NCBI RefSeq assembly: GCF_026151205.1
Contig: NC_087075.1
Location: 4,438,359 to 4,502,358, forward strand
DNA from: Bolinopsis microptera
Taxonomy: Eukaryota > Ctenophora > Tentaculata > Lobata > Bolinopsidae
Length of the DNA stretch: 64,000 bases
Reading direction: 5' to 3'
In this document: positions 1 through 13,266 of the stretch, piece by piece
Numbering within the stretch: position 1 is the first letter of the stretch
Layout of the letters: every line of letters begins with the position of its first letter
The notes under the pieces: generated by a model
What the model was told of the DNA's origin: nothing
The model's database searches: none
What the model saw: only the letters and a program-made list of their open reading frames with translations
Made by a program: the position numbers and the translations under genes

Positions 1-2600
1 GTAGTGTTTATATTTATAAACAGCACTGTTTATATTATAAAGATACAAGTCCAGCTCTCTAGTACATTTCACAGAGTGTATGCTGTGTGGGTAAAAACTT
101 TACTTAACTGAAAAGCAGACGTTAAATAACTTTAACTTATTTAACTTACTTAACTGAAAAGCAGACGTTAAATAACTTAAACTTATCTAACTTACTTAAA
201 AGACAGGAATGTAGATTGTAGGGAGTTATTAACTGTCCGCAGCCAGTTATGTAGTTATGTTAAGCAGAATTTGTAGTTTAGTCAAGTCTCAAGCCATTTC
301 TTTAAATCAAACCATTTCATAATGTGAAAAATCTGAGCAAATCTGAGCAAATCTGAGCAAATCTGAGAAACTTGCCCAGAGCTGTCCCTTTACTCGCCGT
401 GAGAACCTAACCCTTCCTTAAAACCGATAATGACACATTATCACATTAGCCCCATAACTTAACCCCAGCTCCTATATATAACATACATACCCCTTACAGT
501 ACCCAATATATAGGGCACTATCACGTGACCTCTATATAAACAGACCCCTTATAATACCCAATATATAGGGCACTTTCACCACGCTTCACTTCATTCAGAA
601 GAAAATGTGATAATGAGTTTAAACGGAGATAAGAGATACAATACCGTATCTAATATCTTCTAGGGTCTGTCTGTAGAAAGATATTATACACGAGTCAAGT
701 GATATGGATTATTGGCAGGGTTGCTATCAGGGGATATATTTAGATGTATCGTGTGAAACCCTGATTTACCGCGGATTTTGGGGGAGGAAACAGCTGTGGT
801 AAGAGTTAAGAGGAAACAGCTGTGGTAAGAGTTAAGAGGAAACAGCTGTGGTAAGAGTTAAGAGGAAACAGCTGTGGTAAGAGTTAAGAGGAAACAGCTG
901 TGGTAAGAGTTAAGAGGAAACAGCTGTGGTAAGACGGTTTTACTGTGATATCAATCTCGTCTTTGATACGTCTTGGCAATGAAGTGTGTGGTTAAGTTAT
1001 CTGAATATTGCATGAATGATATTATAAGAGAAGAAGAATACATGTTAAGACTGGCCGGGAACTGAGGAGATAATTAAAATTTAAATAATAATCTGGCTAG
1101 CTTCCAAGGGCCTTAATTTACTAAAAATCCGTTTCTAAGCTGAAGAGAGTACTGTGCAATTTGAATAATTCTACAGTATGTGGAACTAGTACATACCACG
1201 TTAATTAGGACCTTCTTTTCTTCTTATTGACTGAATGCTTTGTGAAATTCTAGTCACTGATAAAGGATGTGTTTAACTTTTGGGCTTACCGGGCCGCGAA
1301 CTTGGGGAAGTACCTCTTATACTAAGCAAGGACTGGATACTTAAATACTTGAAAAGATATTATCTGTAATACTGCACTGGTGTATAGTATGGAAGCAAGT
1401 AATTAAGGGCCTATCACGTCCAGTTATGACTAAAATAGCTTATCGATACGTTTTCTCAAGTTCGTGAAGGGACAGTTAAAATAGGAACGTTTTTAAAAGA
1501 GCTTTAAAAATTCTAGAGATTGAGCTGATGAGATGGTAACAGGAAGAGCTGGAAGACGATCTTACAAGGCCATATTGTGGTAAATGATCAAACAATAAAA
1601 ATGGTCAGAATATTTTCAAATTTGTTGAATAATGGATCCGTCATATTATTTAGATTGGAAGTGTAAAAGAACTGGTTAGTAGCAATTGAATTGTACTGGA
1701 ATTTATTATTAAGCTATATCATCTTTAAGCTATTGATATCACCTTAGCAGCAAGTTTTAATATATTATATAATATTAAATCCCTTTAATCTCAACTTTAG
1801 TGACTTAATTCATTGTAATCTGGATAGCTCTATATCCAGTAATTGAATCGGAATCTAAACTTAAGACTCTCTTTAACGGACCTCAATGAAATTGCTTTGA
1901 TAAAATTAATGACCCGTATCAACAAGGCTATGGTAACTAACTATGGTAACTAGCTATGGTAACTATGGTAACATGGCTATTATAATTAATGATAAAACAG
2001 TAAGATAATAATATCACTTTCCCACGGACACACTTGATATAATTATTACGAAGTATGTAATTTAATCATTTAATAGTTTATTAATTATTTACAAGTTTGT
2101 GGTCTGGGAACGTCGTCCAGGTCAAGAATGTTTAATTTTTGAACTTGAAAGTTTTTGAAAAAGTTAAGATTTTTCATGAACCGTCTTGAATCGAAAGTTT
2201 TTTGAACAATCATTTAATCATATTAATAACAAATCTTTTTCTTTGATGAACTACATGTCTTTTCATCTGACCTTGTCCTTTTTTATGTCTGAGATCAAAA
2301 AAGCAATATTATTCTGATTTCATGTCTGAAATTACACATTCTAACTCTTCAGTAAGATTTACACAACTTTACCGAACAATATAATAATATTATAACATAA
2401 TATAAACTAAAAAGTTACTAAGTTTACAGGAAAAAGGCTCAGCTAACTATGACACCTACTTGCCATATTTTTCAACTAGTTCCCGGCTAGTTGCCCCTGC
2501 ACATATTGCTCCTTCCAGGCTTCTTCCCGGGACAATAGGGATAATCCCTTCGTACATTAAATACTATGCAAATATGAATTATACTAAAATCTCCTCATCT
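1..2600. other. AT-rich intergenic stretch
   Basis: No convincing exon is seen on either strand. It holds only short tandem repeats: a 46-bp unit present twice (101-192), a 10-bp unit four times (331-370), a 26-bp unit about six times (786-934) and several ctatggtaac units (1921-1975). It could be intergenic or part of a long intron of the minus-strand Eph-type gene that starts at 11277. Confidence 0.5.
786..934. repeat. 26-bp tandem repeat, about 5.7 copies
   Basis: A unit beginning ggaaacagctgtggtaagag repeats almost without change at a 26-bp period. Each unit holds CAGCTG, the E-box hexamer. The uniformity points to recent expansion. Confidence 0.9.
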
Positions 2601-2629
2601 ACCTCCCCGCACGTGCACATTTCCCTGCC

Positions 2630-2812
2630 CTCTGATTGGTCCTCAGCGAGAATACAGCTCACTGATTGGCCAGTTCCCGCCACATCTCTGCTGCACCCCG
2701 AGTACAGGTTGTTTGTTTAAGACCGTTTCCTACACTGTCGGACATACACACGATCTGAAAGCCAGCCCGCTGATTGGTTGTCAGCTCTCATACTGGGCTC
2801 TGATTGGTTGTC
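2630..2812 (-). promoter_or_regulatory. Cluster of four CCAAT boxes
   Basis: CTGATTGG, the reverse complement of the NF-Y site CCAATCAG, occurs at 2632, 2662, 2770 and 2800. Two of the copies share the longer context tgattggttgtcag, so part of the cluster may come from local duplication. Clustered CCAAT boxes are typical of animal promoters, but no first exon has been tied to this one, so promoter function is inference. Confidence 0.3.
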
Positions 2813-2874
2813 AGTGTACACAGGTGGCGTGTACAATGGTAAGTATGGTGACTGGGTTGAACATTGAACGATAA

Positions 2875-3006
2875 CTATACTGTATTTACTGTGTGTAGTT
2901 ATACGACCACAGGACTACCGGTACCACCGACCCTTACTAACTATACTGTATTTACTGTGTGTAGTTATACGACCACAGGACTACCGGTACCACCGACCCT
3001 TACTAA
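2875..3006. repeat. 66-bp exact tandem duplication
   Basis: Two identical 66-bp copies (2875-2940 and 2941-3006). The unit is 22 codons, so a short 77-residue frame stays open across both. I see no protein signature and do not call a gene. Confidence 0.9.
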
Positions 3007-3099
3007 CACGTTATTAGCGCTCTCAAAAACTAAGAAAATTGACCGGTGGAAAGGGGTGAAATGTAAAACTAAATGTAGATACCGTGTTTACACTTAACA

Positions 3100-5460
3100 G
3101 TAATATTTACCAGCATTACTTACCAGTAGTAGTAGTATTAAATACTACTAATGATTTGTTTTGTTTGGTGGTAGTATCAGGTACAAACCAATGTACACTT
3201 TCTATAAAACATGATATCATCTATCAGTACAGCAGAATCCTGGGATAAAACAGTGCTCGATTTAATATCCAAAGTACCACAACTATGGTAGGTGTCTGCT
3301 GTGACAATAACAACCGTTTTACAGGATCACCGGTAAACGGTTATATATATCCGTTTTGAAAGTATTCAGCTCCGTACATCTTGTAAACCACTTTGGTCTT
3401 TGATCTATTCAAATAACTTGCATATTCTCATTATTACAGTATACTTTACAGATTTATTCTCTTAAATAATATAATCTAGTACAACTAAGTAAGGTTATAG
3501 CTACTTTTAAAGTAAAATACTAAAACTGCAATACTCTAAACTCAAGTTTAGATCCTCATCTGATCTCTGGTTAAATAAATAGTTCAAATATCCTTCTCAT
3601 AAATATATAATATTATATTGTACACCTCTCAGTACAGTAATAAAGTAATAACGACGAGAGGTGTTACCAGTAATACCTGTAGTTTACCAGCGATGCGGCT
3701 TTACAACACGTTTATGTGCTCCTTCATAAAATAAAGAATCATAAGGACTCTGATTTAGGAGGATCTGTGATTCGACTCAAAATTCTCAAAATTGTAATCG
3801 TTAATGGCTCTGTGAATAGAAATTCATTGAAATAAGTATCGGGAGATTAAAAGATTTTGAAGATTTTTGAGGTGATGTAATTGATTGGTGATGGGTATGA
3901 CAAATATTCAACGTATTTTTTATCTATCATCAACCAAAAAGTTATCTTTTTCTCAACGAGTCATGTTTCTGTGCTCCTTCATAAAGTTTCTGTATTAGGA
4001 ACTTTAATTAGAACCATTAATAAGAACATTTCGGAAATAGATGTACACTGGACAGGTCCATTACCATTATTGCAATTAAAAACACATTAACCCGCCTTTT
4101 TGCCTGGGAAAACTTCTCTCAGCCAATTAAAATGCTGCATTTCTGCATCACGTGATAAATTTCACCCAATGAACAGCCCTGAAAGTCATCTGACTGAACG
4201 CTCGGTAGTTGAGGAATTTCGGTTAACTTCAGAGAAACAATCCTGCTTTTTTAGGGCTTGAATCTTGCAATTTTGGGTGGGTTGAAATGTTGGCAGGTTA
4301 CCAGCATTTGTGTCACAAGTTTACCACAAAGACTTACGACCATGAGAGGCCGTTATCAATCTTTTTCTAGTAATTATTGAAAAATTAAATCCTTAGTACA
4401 ATGATACAGTTTTTGTTATCTCGACAATAATGTTCCATTCCGATATAATATTATATAAAAACTAATTTCTCGACAGTATTTTGAGAAGGTCGATTTAGGA
4501 GGAAAGTTCTGGAATTAATCAAATGAAATGCCTCTGCCGCGCCCAAAGAACACGTCAGCACCCACAAGCTATATATCGATTTATTATACTAACAGTAGGT
4601 AATGAGGGTGCACGATGGCTTTATATTCAAATATTGTGCAACTCTTGCATGCGTTTAATTGCTATTGCATCGCCTTGCTGCAAGAGAGAGTATATTATGT
4701 AATAAGTCTAAAGTCAGTGATAGTAATGTTATTTCATCATATTATATCATTTAAGTATAATTGGCAAAAAAGCAAGAAATCAAGTTAGAGGTGGTGTCGC
4801 AGTGATTTTAAGGGAACTTCTTTTGCACTTATAAAAGTTTTTAGCATTATAAATCGATAAAGGGCCATGATGACGTCTTGTAGATAAACTAGATATACAT
4901 TAAATTATCAAACACAGTGGACCAAAATGAACTTAATCTGTGAATACTGCTGGTTCTTATTCGCTCATTTTTCATTTTATTCCGGTCCACCCTGTACATT
5001 AGATTAAGATATAGTGACTATTTCGTCATCATTCCTTTGAAACGAATAACGTAACCAGACCTGAGAGAAGGGACACACTGAAAAAAACACAATTTACATA
5101 CACTTTACACACTTTACACTTTTACACACAGACACCTATCTCATTACGAAAGTCCCCTAGTAAAGAATACATTCCACCAGTAGTACCCGCTTCAAGTGTA
5201 GACCATCACATACGAGAATTAATTCGTTTTTCCAATAAACAATAAAAAATTAGATCTGCACTTATTATAGTTCAGTGGTCCCCGTAACAAATCATTGATT
5301 TACATACGCACAGTTTTTACGATAACACAGGACAAGCTCTGAACCATTAATCACACATCATGAAGCATGAACTCAGCCTGAACTGAGGTTATACCCTGCA
5401 TTCCAAATAGCGGGCTAAATTCCGTGTTGAAGGTAAACCCAATTAAATTGCATGATGCAA
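3100..5460. other. AT-rich stretch, no gene seen
   Basis: No splice-framed coding segment or recognisable protein on either strand. The only structure I note is a small inverted repeat at 4914-4995, tips cagtggacc and ggtccaccctg, about 80 bp long, that may be a degraded Tc1/mariner-like MITE. Confidence 0.4.
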
Positions 5461-5922
5461 CGAGAGGAGGGGAGAGGAGGAAGAGGTGAAGGAGAAGGTA
5501 AATCTTATCAGGGACAAGGGCCGGACACACTCGCTGAGTGAGAGAGAGAGAGCGATGTAGAGAGAGAGGGAGTGATGAGATGGAGAGAGATTGAAGAGAG
5601 AGAGAGAGAGAGATAGAGGAGAGAGAAGAGAGAGAGAGAAAGATGAAGAGAGAGATGGACGAAGAGAAAAGAAAGAAGAGAGAGAGGAGAGTGAGGAGGA
5701 GAGAGAGAGAGAGGAAAGAGAGAGAGAAGAGAATGGAGAGAGTGAGAGAGAGAGAGAATGAAAGAAAGGACGAGAGAGAGAGTAGAGAGAGATGACGAGA
5801 GGAGAGACGAGAGAGAGAGTAGGAGAGAGAGAGAAGAGATGACGAGAGAATAGAGGATGAGTGATCAGGAGAGAGAGAAAGGGAGAGAGAGAGAGAGAAA
5901 GAAGAGAGAGATGAGTGAGAGT

Positions 5923-5966
<44 letters not shown>

Positions 5967-6002
5967 AGAGAGAGAGAGAATGAGAGAGAGAGAGTGAGAG
6001 AG

Positions 6003-6034
<32 letters not shown>

Positions 6035-6070
6035 AATGAGAGTGGAGGAGAAAGAGAGAGAGAGGAGGAG

Positions 6071-6116
<46 letters not shown>

Positions 6117-6143
6117 TGAGAGAGAGAAAGAGAGAGAGAGAGA

Positions 6144-6174
<31 letters not shown>

Positions 6175-6257
6175 TGAGAGAGAGAGAGAGAGAGAGGAGA
6201 GCAGAAGATGAGAGAGAGAGAGAGAGAGAAGAGATGAGAGAGAAGAGAGAGAGGAGC

Positions 6258-6294
<37 letters not shown>

Positions 6295-6810
6295 TGGAGA
6301 GAGAGAGAGAGAGGTGAAGAGAGAGAAGAGAGGGAGAAGGGGAGAGAGATAGAGAGAGAGGATGAAAAAGAGACGAGAGAAGAGGGAGAGAGAGAGAGAG
6401 AGAGAGTGAGAAAGAAAAATGTAGAAAGAAAGAAAGGGGAAAAGAGAAAAAGAAAAAATTAAAGAGAAGAAGAAGAAAGAAACGGGGGTTAGAAGAAATA
6501 GAAGAAGGAAGAGAGAGAGAAGAAGAGAAGAAAAGAGGAATAAGAAAGGGAAAAGAGGATAGAAGAAGAAAGAAAAGAGAAGGAGACGAAGAGGGGATTG
6601 AGGGAGGGGGGAGGAGGAAAAAGGGTGTAAAAAGAGAGAGAGGAAGAGAGGAAGCGTGAATAGAAAAAGGGTGAAGTTAAGAAGGGAGGAAAGAAAAGGA
6701 GAGAGGAGGGAGAGGAGAGAGAAGAAAGAGTAAGAAGGGGAGGAGGAGGAAAGACAAGAAGATTTTGAGAGAGAAAAGAGAGATGAGGGGAGAGTGAGAG
6801 AGATAAAAAA
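5461..6810. repeat. Long GA-rich purine tract (GA)n
   Basis: About 1.35 kb of almost pure purine on the plus strand, mostly GA dinucleotide broken by single-base changes and indels. The spread of small irregularities is more than a young microsatellite would show and may include sequencing error. Frames called on the minus strand here (Phe/Pro/Ser/Leu-rich) are products of composition, not genes. Confidence 0.95.
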
Positions 6811-7060
6811 GGGAAAAAGGGGGGGGAAAAAAAACCCCTTTTGGGGGGGGGAAAAAAAAAAAAAAAGGGTTTTTTAAAAAAAAAGGGGGGGGGGGGGGGG
6901 GGGGGTTTTGGGGAAAAAGGGGGGGGGGAAAAAAACAAAAAAAAAGGGGGGGAAAAAAAAACCCCCCCAAAAAAAAAAAAGGGGGGGTTTTTAAAAAAAA
7001 AAAAAAATTTTTTTAAAAATTGGGTTTTCTTTTTTTTTTTTATACATTGGGGGGTTTTCC
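6811..7060. other. Homopolymer block, probable assembly artefact
   Basis: The GA tract passes into alternating long runs of G, A, C and T, including G runs near 20 bases, then into sequence in which nearly every base is doubled or more. Natural DNA rarely does this. It looks like a poorly resolved consensus at the edge of a hard repeat, fading back to normal sequence by about 7100. Confidence 0.7.
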
Positions 7061-8700
7061 CAAACCCAGAGGTTTTAAATTTTTAAAAACCTTGATAATT
7101 AAGTTATTAAAAGGGTTATACCTGTAGAATTAATTTTTTTTAAACTTTGAAAGTTTATTATTTGGATTTTTACGGGTTGTGTTGGGTTTCACGTAAAAAT
7201 TTAAAATTTATTTTGGAGGAGGTTATAACTATTAAATACCAATGATTATTATTTCTTTTGTTTATTTGATTTATTATTTAAACAGTTCATGTTAACTGCT
7301 AGTACGGGGCACAATGAACAATGTTGAAAACTTCAATTTATCATCGTTAGGCTGTCGCCTGTCGCTAGAACACTTGAAAATTGTTTTTGTTGAGTTTATT
7401 TTAAGGACTCGACTCGGGGAGAAGCAGGATATAATTAGAGAAATATTAGGTAAATATTCTAGGTAAATATTTTAGGGAAATATTAGGGAACTATTAATAT
7501 TAGGGAAATGTTGGGTATATATTAGGGAACTATTAGGGAATCAGGGAATGAAATAAGTTCCACATAATATTTATTGTGAGTGCAGAACTATGCGTTATTC
7601 TACCTACTAAAACGTTGTTCAGATCAACACTGGACAATAACATAATCCAACTCCAAACATAGCCACACATGGCGACCTACATGGTATTAGGAATGAGCGA
7701 TTCATCAGTTTGTTTTGTATCTAAATTAATTAATCTCACTAATCCCACGACACAAACATTATCTCTACACCAAAGTTCGTTACCCTCGGAAATTTGCCGC
7801 AAACTCCGGCACAACTCCGGCACATCTCCGGGAGCAGCTCCGGAAAACTCTCGGTAGTTTGCCGGGTAAAAGACAGTACAACATGCTCCCGTTCTCCAAG
7901 CTAGCTCAACGTGTCATTTTTCACATGTAAACTCAGGGAGTCACGTGAGCAAAATAAGGGATCACGTGGGCGAAATACTGGCTCCTGATTGGTCCGCTCG
8001 AGTTGTAGTCCTCGTAATTGGCCGTGTTCTTCATGTGTTGTTCCGGAATATTAACGATCATGCGTGTAGGGGATAGGCTATAAATAAACCAATACTTGGG
8101 ATATCTTGTCAACCTTTTAAACAGAATTGTCAAGATTTAAGTATGTAGTATACTATTACCAGGGTAGTCAAGATTTAAGTACTTTAATTTTGACAGGACC
8201 GGAAAAAACACCGAAATAAGTTTTACACGATTTACATTTTTGATGTACATTTTATTGACTTGAGAAGTAAGTGCTAAGAATTCATAACAATGGAACATTT
8301 TATTTTGTCGTACTAACGTAAGTCTGGTATCGGACCTGAGAGACTTGAGCATTCTTAGTTTACACAATAAAGAAGAGGTACAAATCTTTGTTAAATCATT
8401 TCCACAGTAGACTCAGAGTTAACGTAAGTTTTTGCAAGAAATATCATAATCAATCTTCCTTAGGAATTTCGCAAATATCAAAATAAGCTTTTAATATTGT
8501 ATTTTCCTCTGTACGCGAATTTCGTCTACAAATATGAAATGCATGACATAGCTCAATTTTCTCACTCCCTCATGAGCTCACGCCTCACAGCTTCTTAGCT
8601 TGATTTTCGTAAGAAAAAGTACGTAACATTCCAGTGTAAATAAATAACAAACAAAATTAAATAATTGACAATTGTTCAATAAAATAATGATACAGCAAGG
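7060..8700. other. AT-rich stretch left of the Eph exons
   Basis: Contains diverged attagggaa repeats (7440-7550) and a short ctccgg-rich run (7800-7845). I looked on the minus strand for the Eph exon expected next (the Cys-rich segment after the ligand-binding domain) and did not find it, so this is probably intron. Confidence 0.45.
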
Positions 8701-8703
8701 TAA

Positions 8704-8742
8704 TTACTTAATCACTTAATCACTTAATCACTTAATCACTTA
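8704..8742. repeat. 8-bp tandem repeat at a splice donor
   Basis: The unit acttaatc repeats about 4.5 times directly against the donor of the last visible Eph exon. On the minus strand the donor reads GTAAGTGATTAAGTG, so the repeat probably grew out of the donor itself. Confidence 0.8.
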
Positions 8743-8743
8743 C

Positions 8744-11277
8744 GATTAACAGGATGTGTGGAGTTGTCCACGCAAGTACCAGCCACCTGAATATCTTGTT
8801 TTCCGTTTAGTATTGTCTCGTTATACCTGTGAAGCAAAGCAATGGTATCCAAAATGTTGAGGTAAATAATTTGATTAACTTAATATGTTGCATTTAACAT
8901 AATATCCTAGAGGCAATCTAATATAATGTCTTGACACACGTAAATAGAGAAGCATATCTTCCCAGCAAGATTTTATACAACTTAACTCTTGATCCCTAAT
9001 AGTTGACTGAATCATTAACATTGTACTGCCACAACTTGATTAATTATTTAAAGAGAGTAATTAAATAATTAATAAATAATCATAATCAAATAATTGAGAG
9101 ATAATCCCTTACCTCACAGCATTGATAACCCTATCTGGGCAGTATCTGTACTTAACAAGGAAACTCTTTATACGGATACAAGCGCCTACATCTCGTATAG
9201 CGAAGAAGACTCCCTCATGATTACCTGGTGAGAAGAAAAATATAGGTAGAAAATGTGGGTAGAAAATGTGGGTAGAAAATGTGGGTAGAAAAATGTGGTT
9301 GAGTTTTATCCTTCATCATTGGATCGGTCACTACTTGTAATAGAATGTTTCTAAGGAATCCTATAAGATGACACCTACTTTATAGCATAAATGAGTAGGT
9401 TATTTAAGTTTTTAAATGAGGATTTATGTCTGGTAACATAAGATGGCTGATAGTAGGTCAACTTAAACAGTTAAACTGTTTGAAATCATGTGAGTTTGTT
9501 TGAAGGTTACGAAAATATTTGGTGATAGTATCCAACTGGACATAACGTCATGGATGAACCTGAAAAGCGGGTTTTCCAGATCCGCATTGCAACTAAAATA
9601 CATGAACGAAATGAAAGCGATGACATATCCAATAAAATTCCGGCGTGAATCAATTTGTGCCATCAGCCAACCAGCAACGAGGACACATATCACGTGACTA
9701 AAACCAGCCAACGAAGTGCGCATATGTCTGGACATCATTTCATGCTCTAACGAGAGTTAAGTAGGTGGGAGGTTCTGGCTCGTGTGTCTGGAGATGGCCA
9801 GGTGTCAAGTGTTAGCTTATGTCATGCTGTGTTACAGTGGGAAACACAGTGGGGAAGTGGGCACTAACTCACTCAGATACTGACTGGAATTTATGTTGCA
9901 CTGACTATTGTAGGTCGGAGCAAATTTAGTTTACTACTAAAATAATAACTGTGCTTTGCAGCAAGCCAAGGGATATGTTTGTGTGTGGTGAAGGCTAGGG
10001 AGCTTTGAGTTTGAATGACTCGGTGTTGACATTAATGCAGCAACTATGAGAAGAGTATACAGTCAGTTATTTATAATATTTTATAACCTTGGACAAAACC
10101 AGATGGGACCGGACGGCCATTGGTAAGGTAAAAACCTGCTCGACCATGACATACCGATCTCAGGTCTGAGTATCAGTTCTAGCTAAAAGAAGAATACAGA
10201 AATTGAAAAGTACCTGAGAGCTGAACTTCAACTGTGTTCCATACATAGGTGTTAAACGCTGAGGGTACGATGGCAGTGACTTTCTCATTAGCGAGGCGGT
10301 AATTGTACTCGTCAACTGTACCCAGCTCATTAGGGTTGTCGCTCTGTTGTAAGATTTAATTAAAGGAGCTCTGTTTTACATGAATTTAACTTTAACTTAA
10401 ACTGTATGTTAATTTGAATGACTAAATCATGAGACAACTGTTACAGCCGGTGGGGTTGTGGTTTGGAAAAACAATAGATGTAATATTACTAAAGTGGCTG
10501 ATTAGGAGGGAGGGGTCTAAAATGTTAAAAATCTGGCTTTAGATGTGGACAATCCCTAACTATTATCAGTTCTGATTAAAAAACACATAGATAGAGAAAA
10601 AATCAGAAACCAAGCTATAAATCAATATATAATTGTCAGAGGACAGTTATGATTTGACAGAGTAATGCATTTATGATTAATAGATTTCATAATGAATAAG
10701 CAATTATCTACCAGAATTCAAAACTTTACCTCTTTTAGATGCAAATGAAAGGATTGAGCACAGTTTGCGCGACGTACACCTTCCTTAGTTTCTGTACACG
10801 GAGTGAGTGTGTACTGAATGTTAACATAAACAAAGGTCACATCACGTGTATAAATGAAGGGTGTTCTGAGAAAATTATCTTGTTTTATTCCAGACAGTTG
10901 GCACACATGAAACTGGAAAGGATTGCTTACGCCCATCCACTTCTTTGCACCCAGATCATCATCTTGATCATTCTGGGTGGAGTACCAATCATCTTGATGG
11001 GTTTCTCCAAGGTTGAATAGGGTAACTGAAAAAGTGAGGTTTTCACATTTGAAAGTAAAATCCATGTTCTAGATTAACTACTTCCATTTGTAACTTAATA
11101 GACTTCGTTAAGTGTCCATATTCTTTTGCGACACAACTTTTGGTAATGTGAACCAATTTTATATTTCCATAAAATAAGTCAGTACAAACTTCAAAAACAG
11201 AAAGTATAAGTAGTCTTACCTTCGTCAGCTGCTATAAGGTAGATGAAAAAGGAAATCTTCAAAACAGATAATATCAT
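8744..11277 (-). CDS. Eph-type receptor, 5' part: signal peptide plus ephrin-binding domain
   Basis: Five minus-strand exons join in frame: 11277-11220, 11025-10730, 10343-10214, 9224-9113 and 8826-8744, all with GT-AG borders and intron phases 1, 0, 1, 2 (phase 1 out of the last). They give 226 residues. Residues 1-17 form a signal peptide (MILSVLKISFFIYLIAA). From residue 20 (VTLFNLG) to YRYCP at 187-191 the chain follows the Eph ligand-binding domain: FHVC at 58-61, NFLRTPF at 70-76, VNIQYTLTPC at 87-96, then the family's FxAxxDVGAC pattern at 168-177, and QVAGTCVDNS (212-221) where Eph proteins have the start of the Cys-rich region. C61/C177 and C96/C108 fit the two family disulphides. 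Eph receptors are membrane tyrosine kinases that bind ephrins on neighbouring cells. The EGF, fibronectin and kinase exons are not found down to position 1, so the gene is cut by the window, is a soluble form, or is a partial copy. Confidence 0.82.
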
Positions 11278-11299
11278 GCTGAGAATGATTTTAGCTTTG

Positions 11300-12105
11300 A
11301 GAAGATAATAATAATAATAAATTGAAATTTAATAACACCGCTTTTAAGATAAAACTTATACTCAGCAGTGTTTGAACTAGTAATCCCAGAAAATATCATA
11401 AATACTGAGCTAAAAGATAACATATGCTTGAAAATAAATCGTCAATACTAAAGCCCGAAAATGGTACTTCTTTTGCCTAATGAAAAACTTGTATAACTTA
11501 AACCAAAAGAGTATAACACAGAGTATCTGGCTGCATTTCTCTAATCAATAAATGAATGTTAGGACTTCTGTACCTGGAAACACTCAGATGGCTACTAATT
11601 TTAAGTCTAGTGTCCGAAAATCCCAGTGGCACCTAGTCTAGGGAATTAGTTCTAAGGATGTGATTTTCATTCTTTATTTATAAAATTGGCATAAAATTGA
11701 TTACTTTATTTTACGGATAATTTAGTTTTACAGACTATACTTTACAGTACTCTGTCACATGAATTCAGTAATGAGTTAATCAATGAAGTTTTCAATACAC
11801 TCCAATTTAATTTACAATTATAGATACTTGACTAATATTCCCTTTCAAAGTGTACTGAACTTAACCTTACAAGATTTAAGATCTTTTGTTATAATAATAA
11901 TTCATAATTCGTTAACTTTTTGGAAACACTCAAACAATTTTACTGAAATCAAATCAAATCAATCAAACTCAGAGAAACAAGTTCCTTGTGAACAAATATA
12001 ATATAACAAAAACGATGTCTGATCGGCATCTTCTTACAGCGTTTGATGTCTGTGTGAAGTTAAAATGATGACATCCTCTGGATCAGGCAGAGGTCGAGTG
12101 TTATT
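11300..12105. other. Sequence upstream of the Eph gene
   Basis: AT-rich with no exon seen. It lies 5' of the Eph start codon at 11277, so any promoter for that gene should be here. I see no clear TATA box or site cluster. Confidence 0.3.
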
Positions 12106-12112
12106 GGGATTA

Positions 12113-12232
12113 CTTCTGTAGTAGTTGTACAGCAATACTAAGGTAATGAGACTACTGCGGACCCTCTACCACCCAAACCTTGTTAACAAGTAGTCCCATT
12201 ACCTTAGTATTGCTGTACAACTACTACAGAAG
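12113..12232. mobile_element. 120-bp fold-back MITE
   Basis: Left arm 12113-12156 and right arm 12188-12232 are reverse complements with about one mismatch and a loop of some 30 bases, so the transcript would form one long hairpin. Related sequence, less symmetrical, lies at 38517-38600, showing that it is a dispersed family. Confidence 0.75.
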
Positions 12233-12559
12233 CCATGCCTGTGCAGCTTTCTTGAGCCCCATTAATTTTAAAAGTTTTACAAAAATTTGTTTCTGTGTAA
12301 TTGAATAATATATATAATACAGTTACTATCACTGGTTTAAAACCAATCTAGGCTGCGTCAGATCCCTTGGGTGCCCAACAACTCTAGGCTTGATGTGTCT
12401 TATCAAGTTTGCCTCACCAGGACAGGGATCAAAGATATCACTGTTCAGGATTTAAATTACTGTAATTAGATCATAGACCGGCTAAACATCACTCACTTAG
12501 GAAACTGAAAAACCGGAAGTTATCATCGGGGCGCAATCTTAGGGGGCGTATCCTCTAAA

Positions 12560-12660
12560 ATCATCTAATTTGTTCAATTTTAGGGAGGGGCGCCAAAAGG
12601 GGAGGGGCGCCAACAGGGGGGGTGCTTTTTCAGCGGGGGGGGGGGGGCACCAACAGGCAA
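12560..12660. repeat. G-rich short repeat
   Basis: Two aggggcgccaa units followed by a run of about 14 G. Low-complexity DNA; the 84-residue frame crossing it shows no protein signature. Confidence 0.6.
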
Positions 12661-13266
12661 CGTTACACCACTGTGCCTGGCACAAAATCGTCTTCAATGG
12701 AGTTCCACACAAAAACTTCTTAGGATACCCCTTACACGTGCATTTATGTCAACATTCTTTGAGAATGTGCTACAAAATAAATATGCTTAGCATGGCTCAA
12801 ATAGTTTTCACAATCCAGAGTTAACCTCAAATAGCTCTATATAGTGACACAATATCATTCTTTCCGATTTATTTTCTGATTTAAGTTTCACCAATTCGAC
12901 CTGAGCCCATTTCGAACTATCCCACTTTTTTTCTTTTTTTTAGAGAGGCTGGGCTAAGATAGCCCACGAGCGGATAGCATTAGAATGCTCTGCCTACCTC
13001 TATCCCACTTATCGATAGACGAAGCATTCGATTCAATGTCATGCCAATCGCTGTTAACTTTATAGGAATCACAATGCAATGAAACACCAGTTAGTACTAA
13101 GCAATTATCAAACCGCACAGACAACATGTTTGTGGTACATTCTGAAATATAACACAATTAGTATATATTATATCGATTATCATAAATATATATACCAAAT
13201 ATATAGCAATTCACACCGCTTACCCTAACCTTAAAACCCTAACCCAAATTCAAACCCTAAAATCTG

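Noticed and set aside
2460-2720. 86-residue frame beside the CCAAT cluster
   Set aside because: Overlaps the site cluster, has no signature and no splice or start context.
6489-7086. Pro/Phe- and Gly/Lys-rich frames over the purine and homopolymer tract
   Set aside because: They reflect base composition and probable assembly error; no protein signature.
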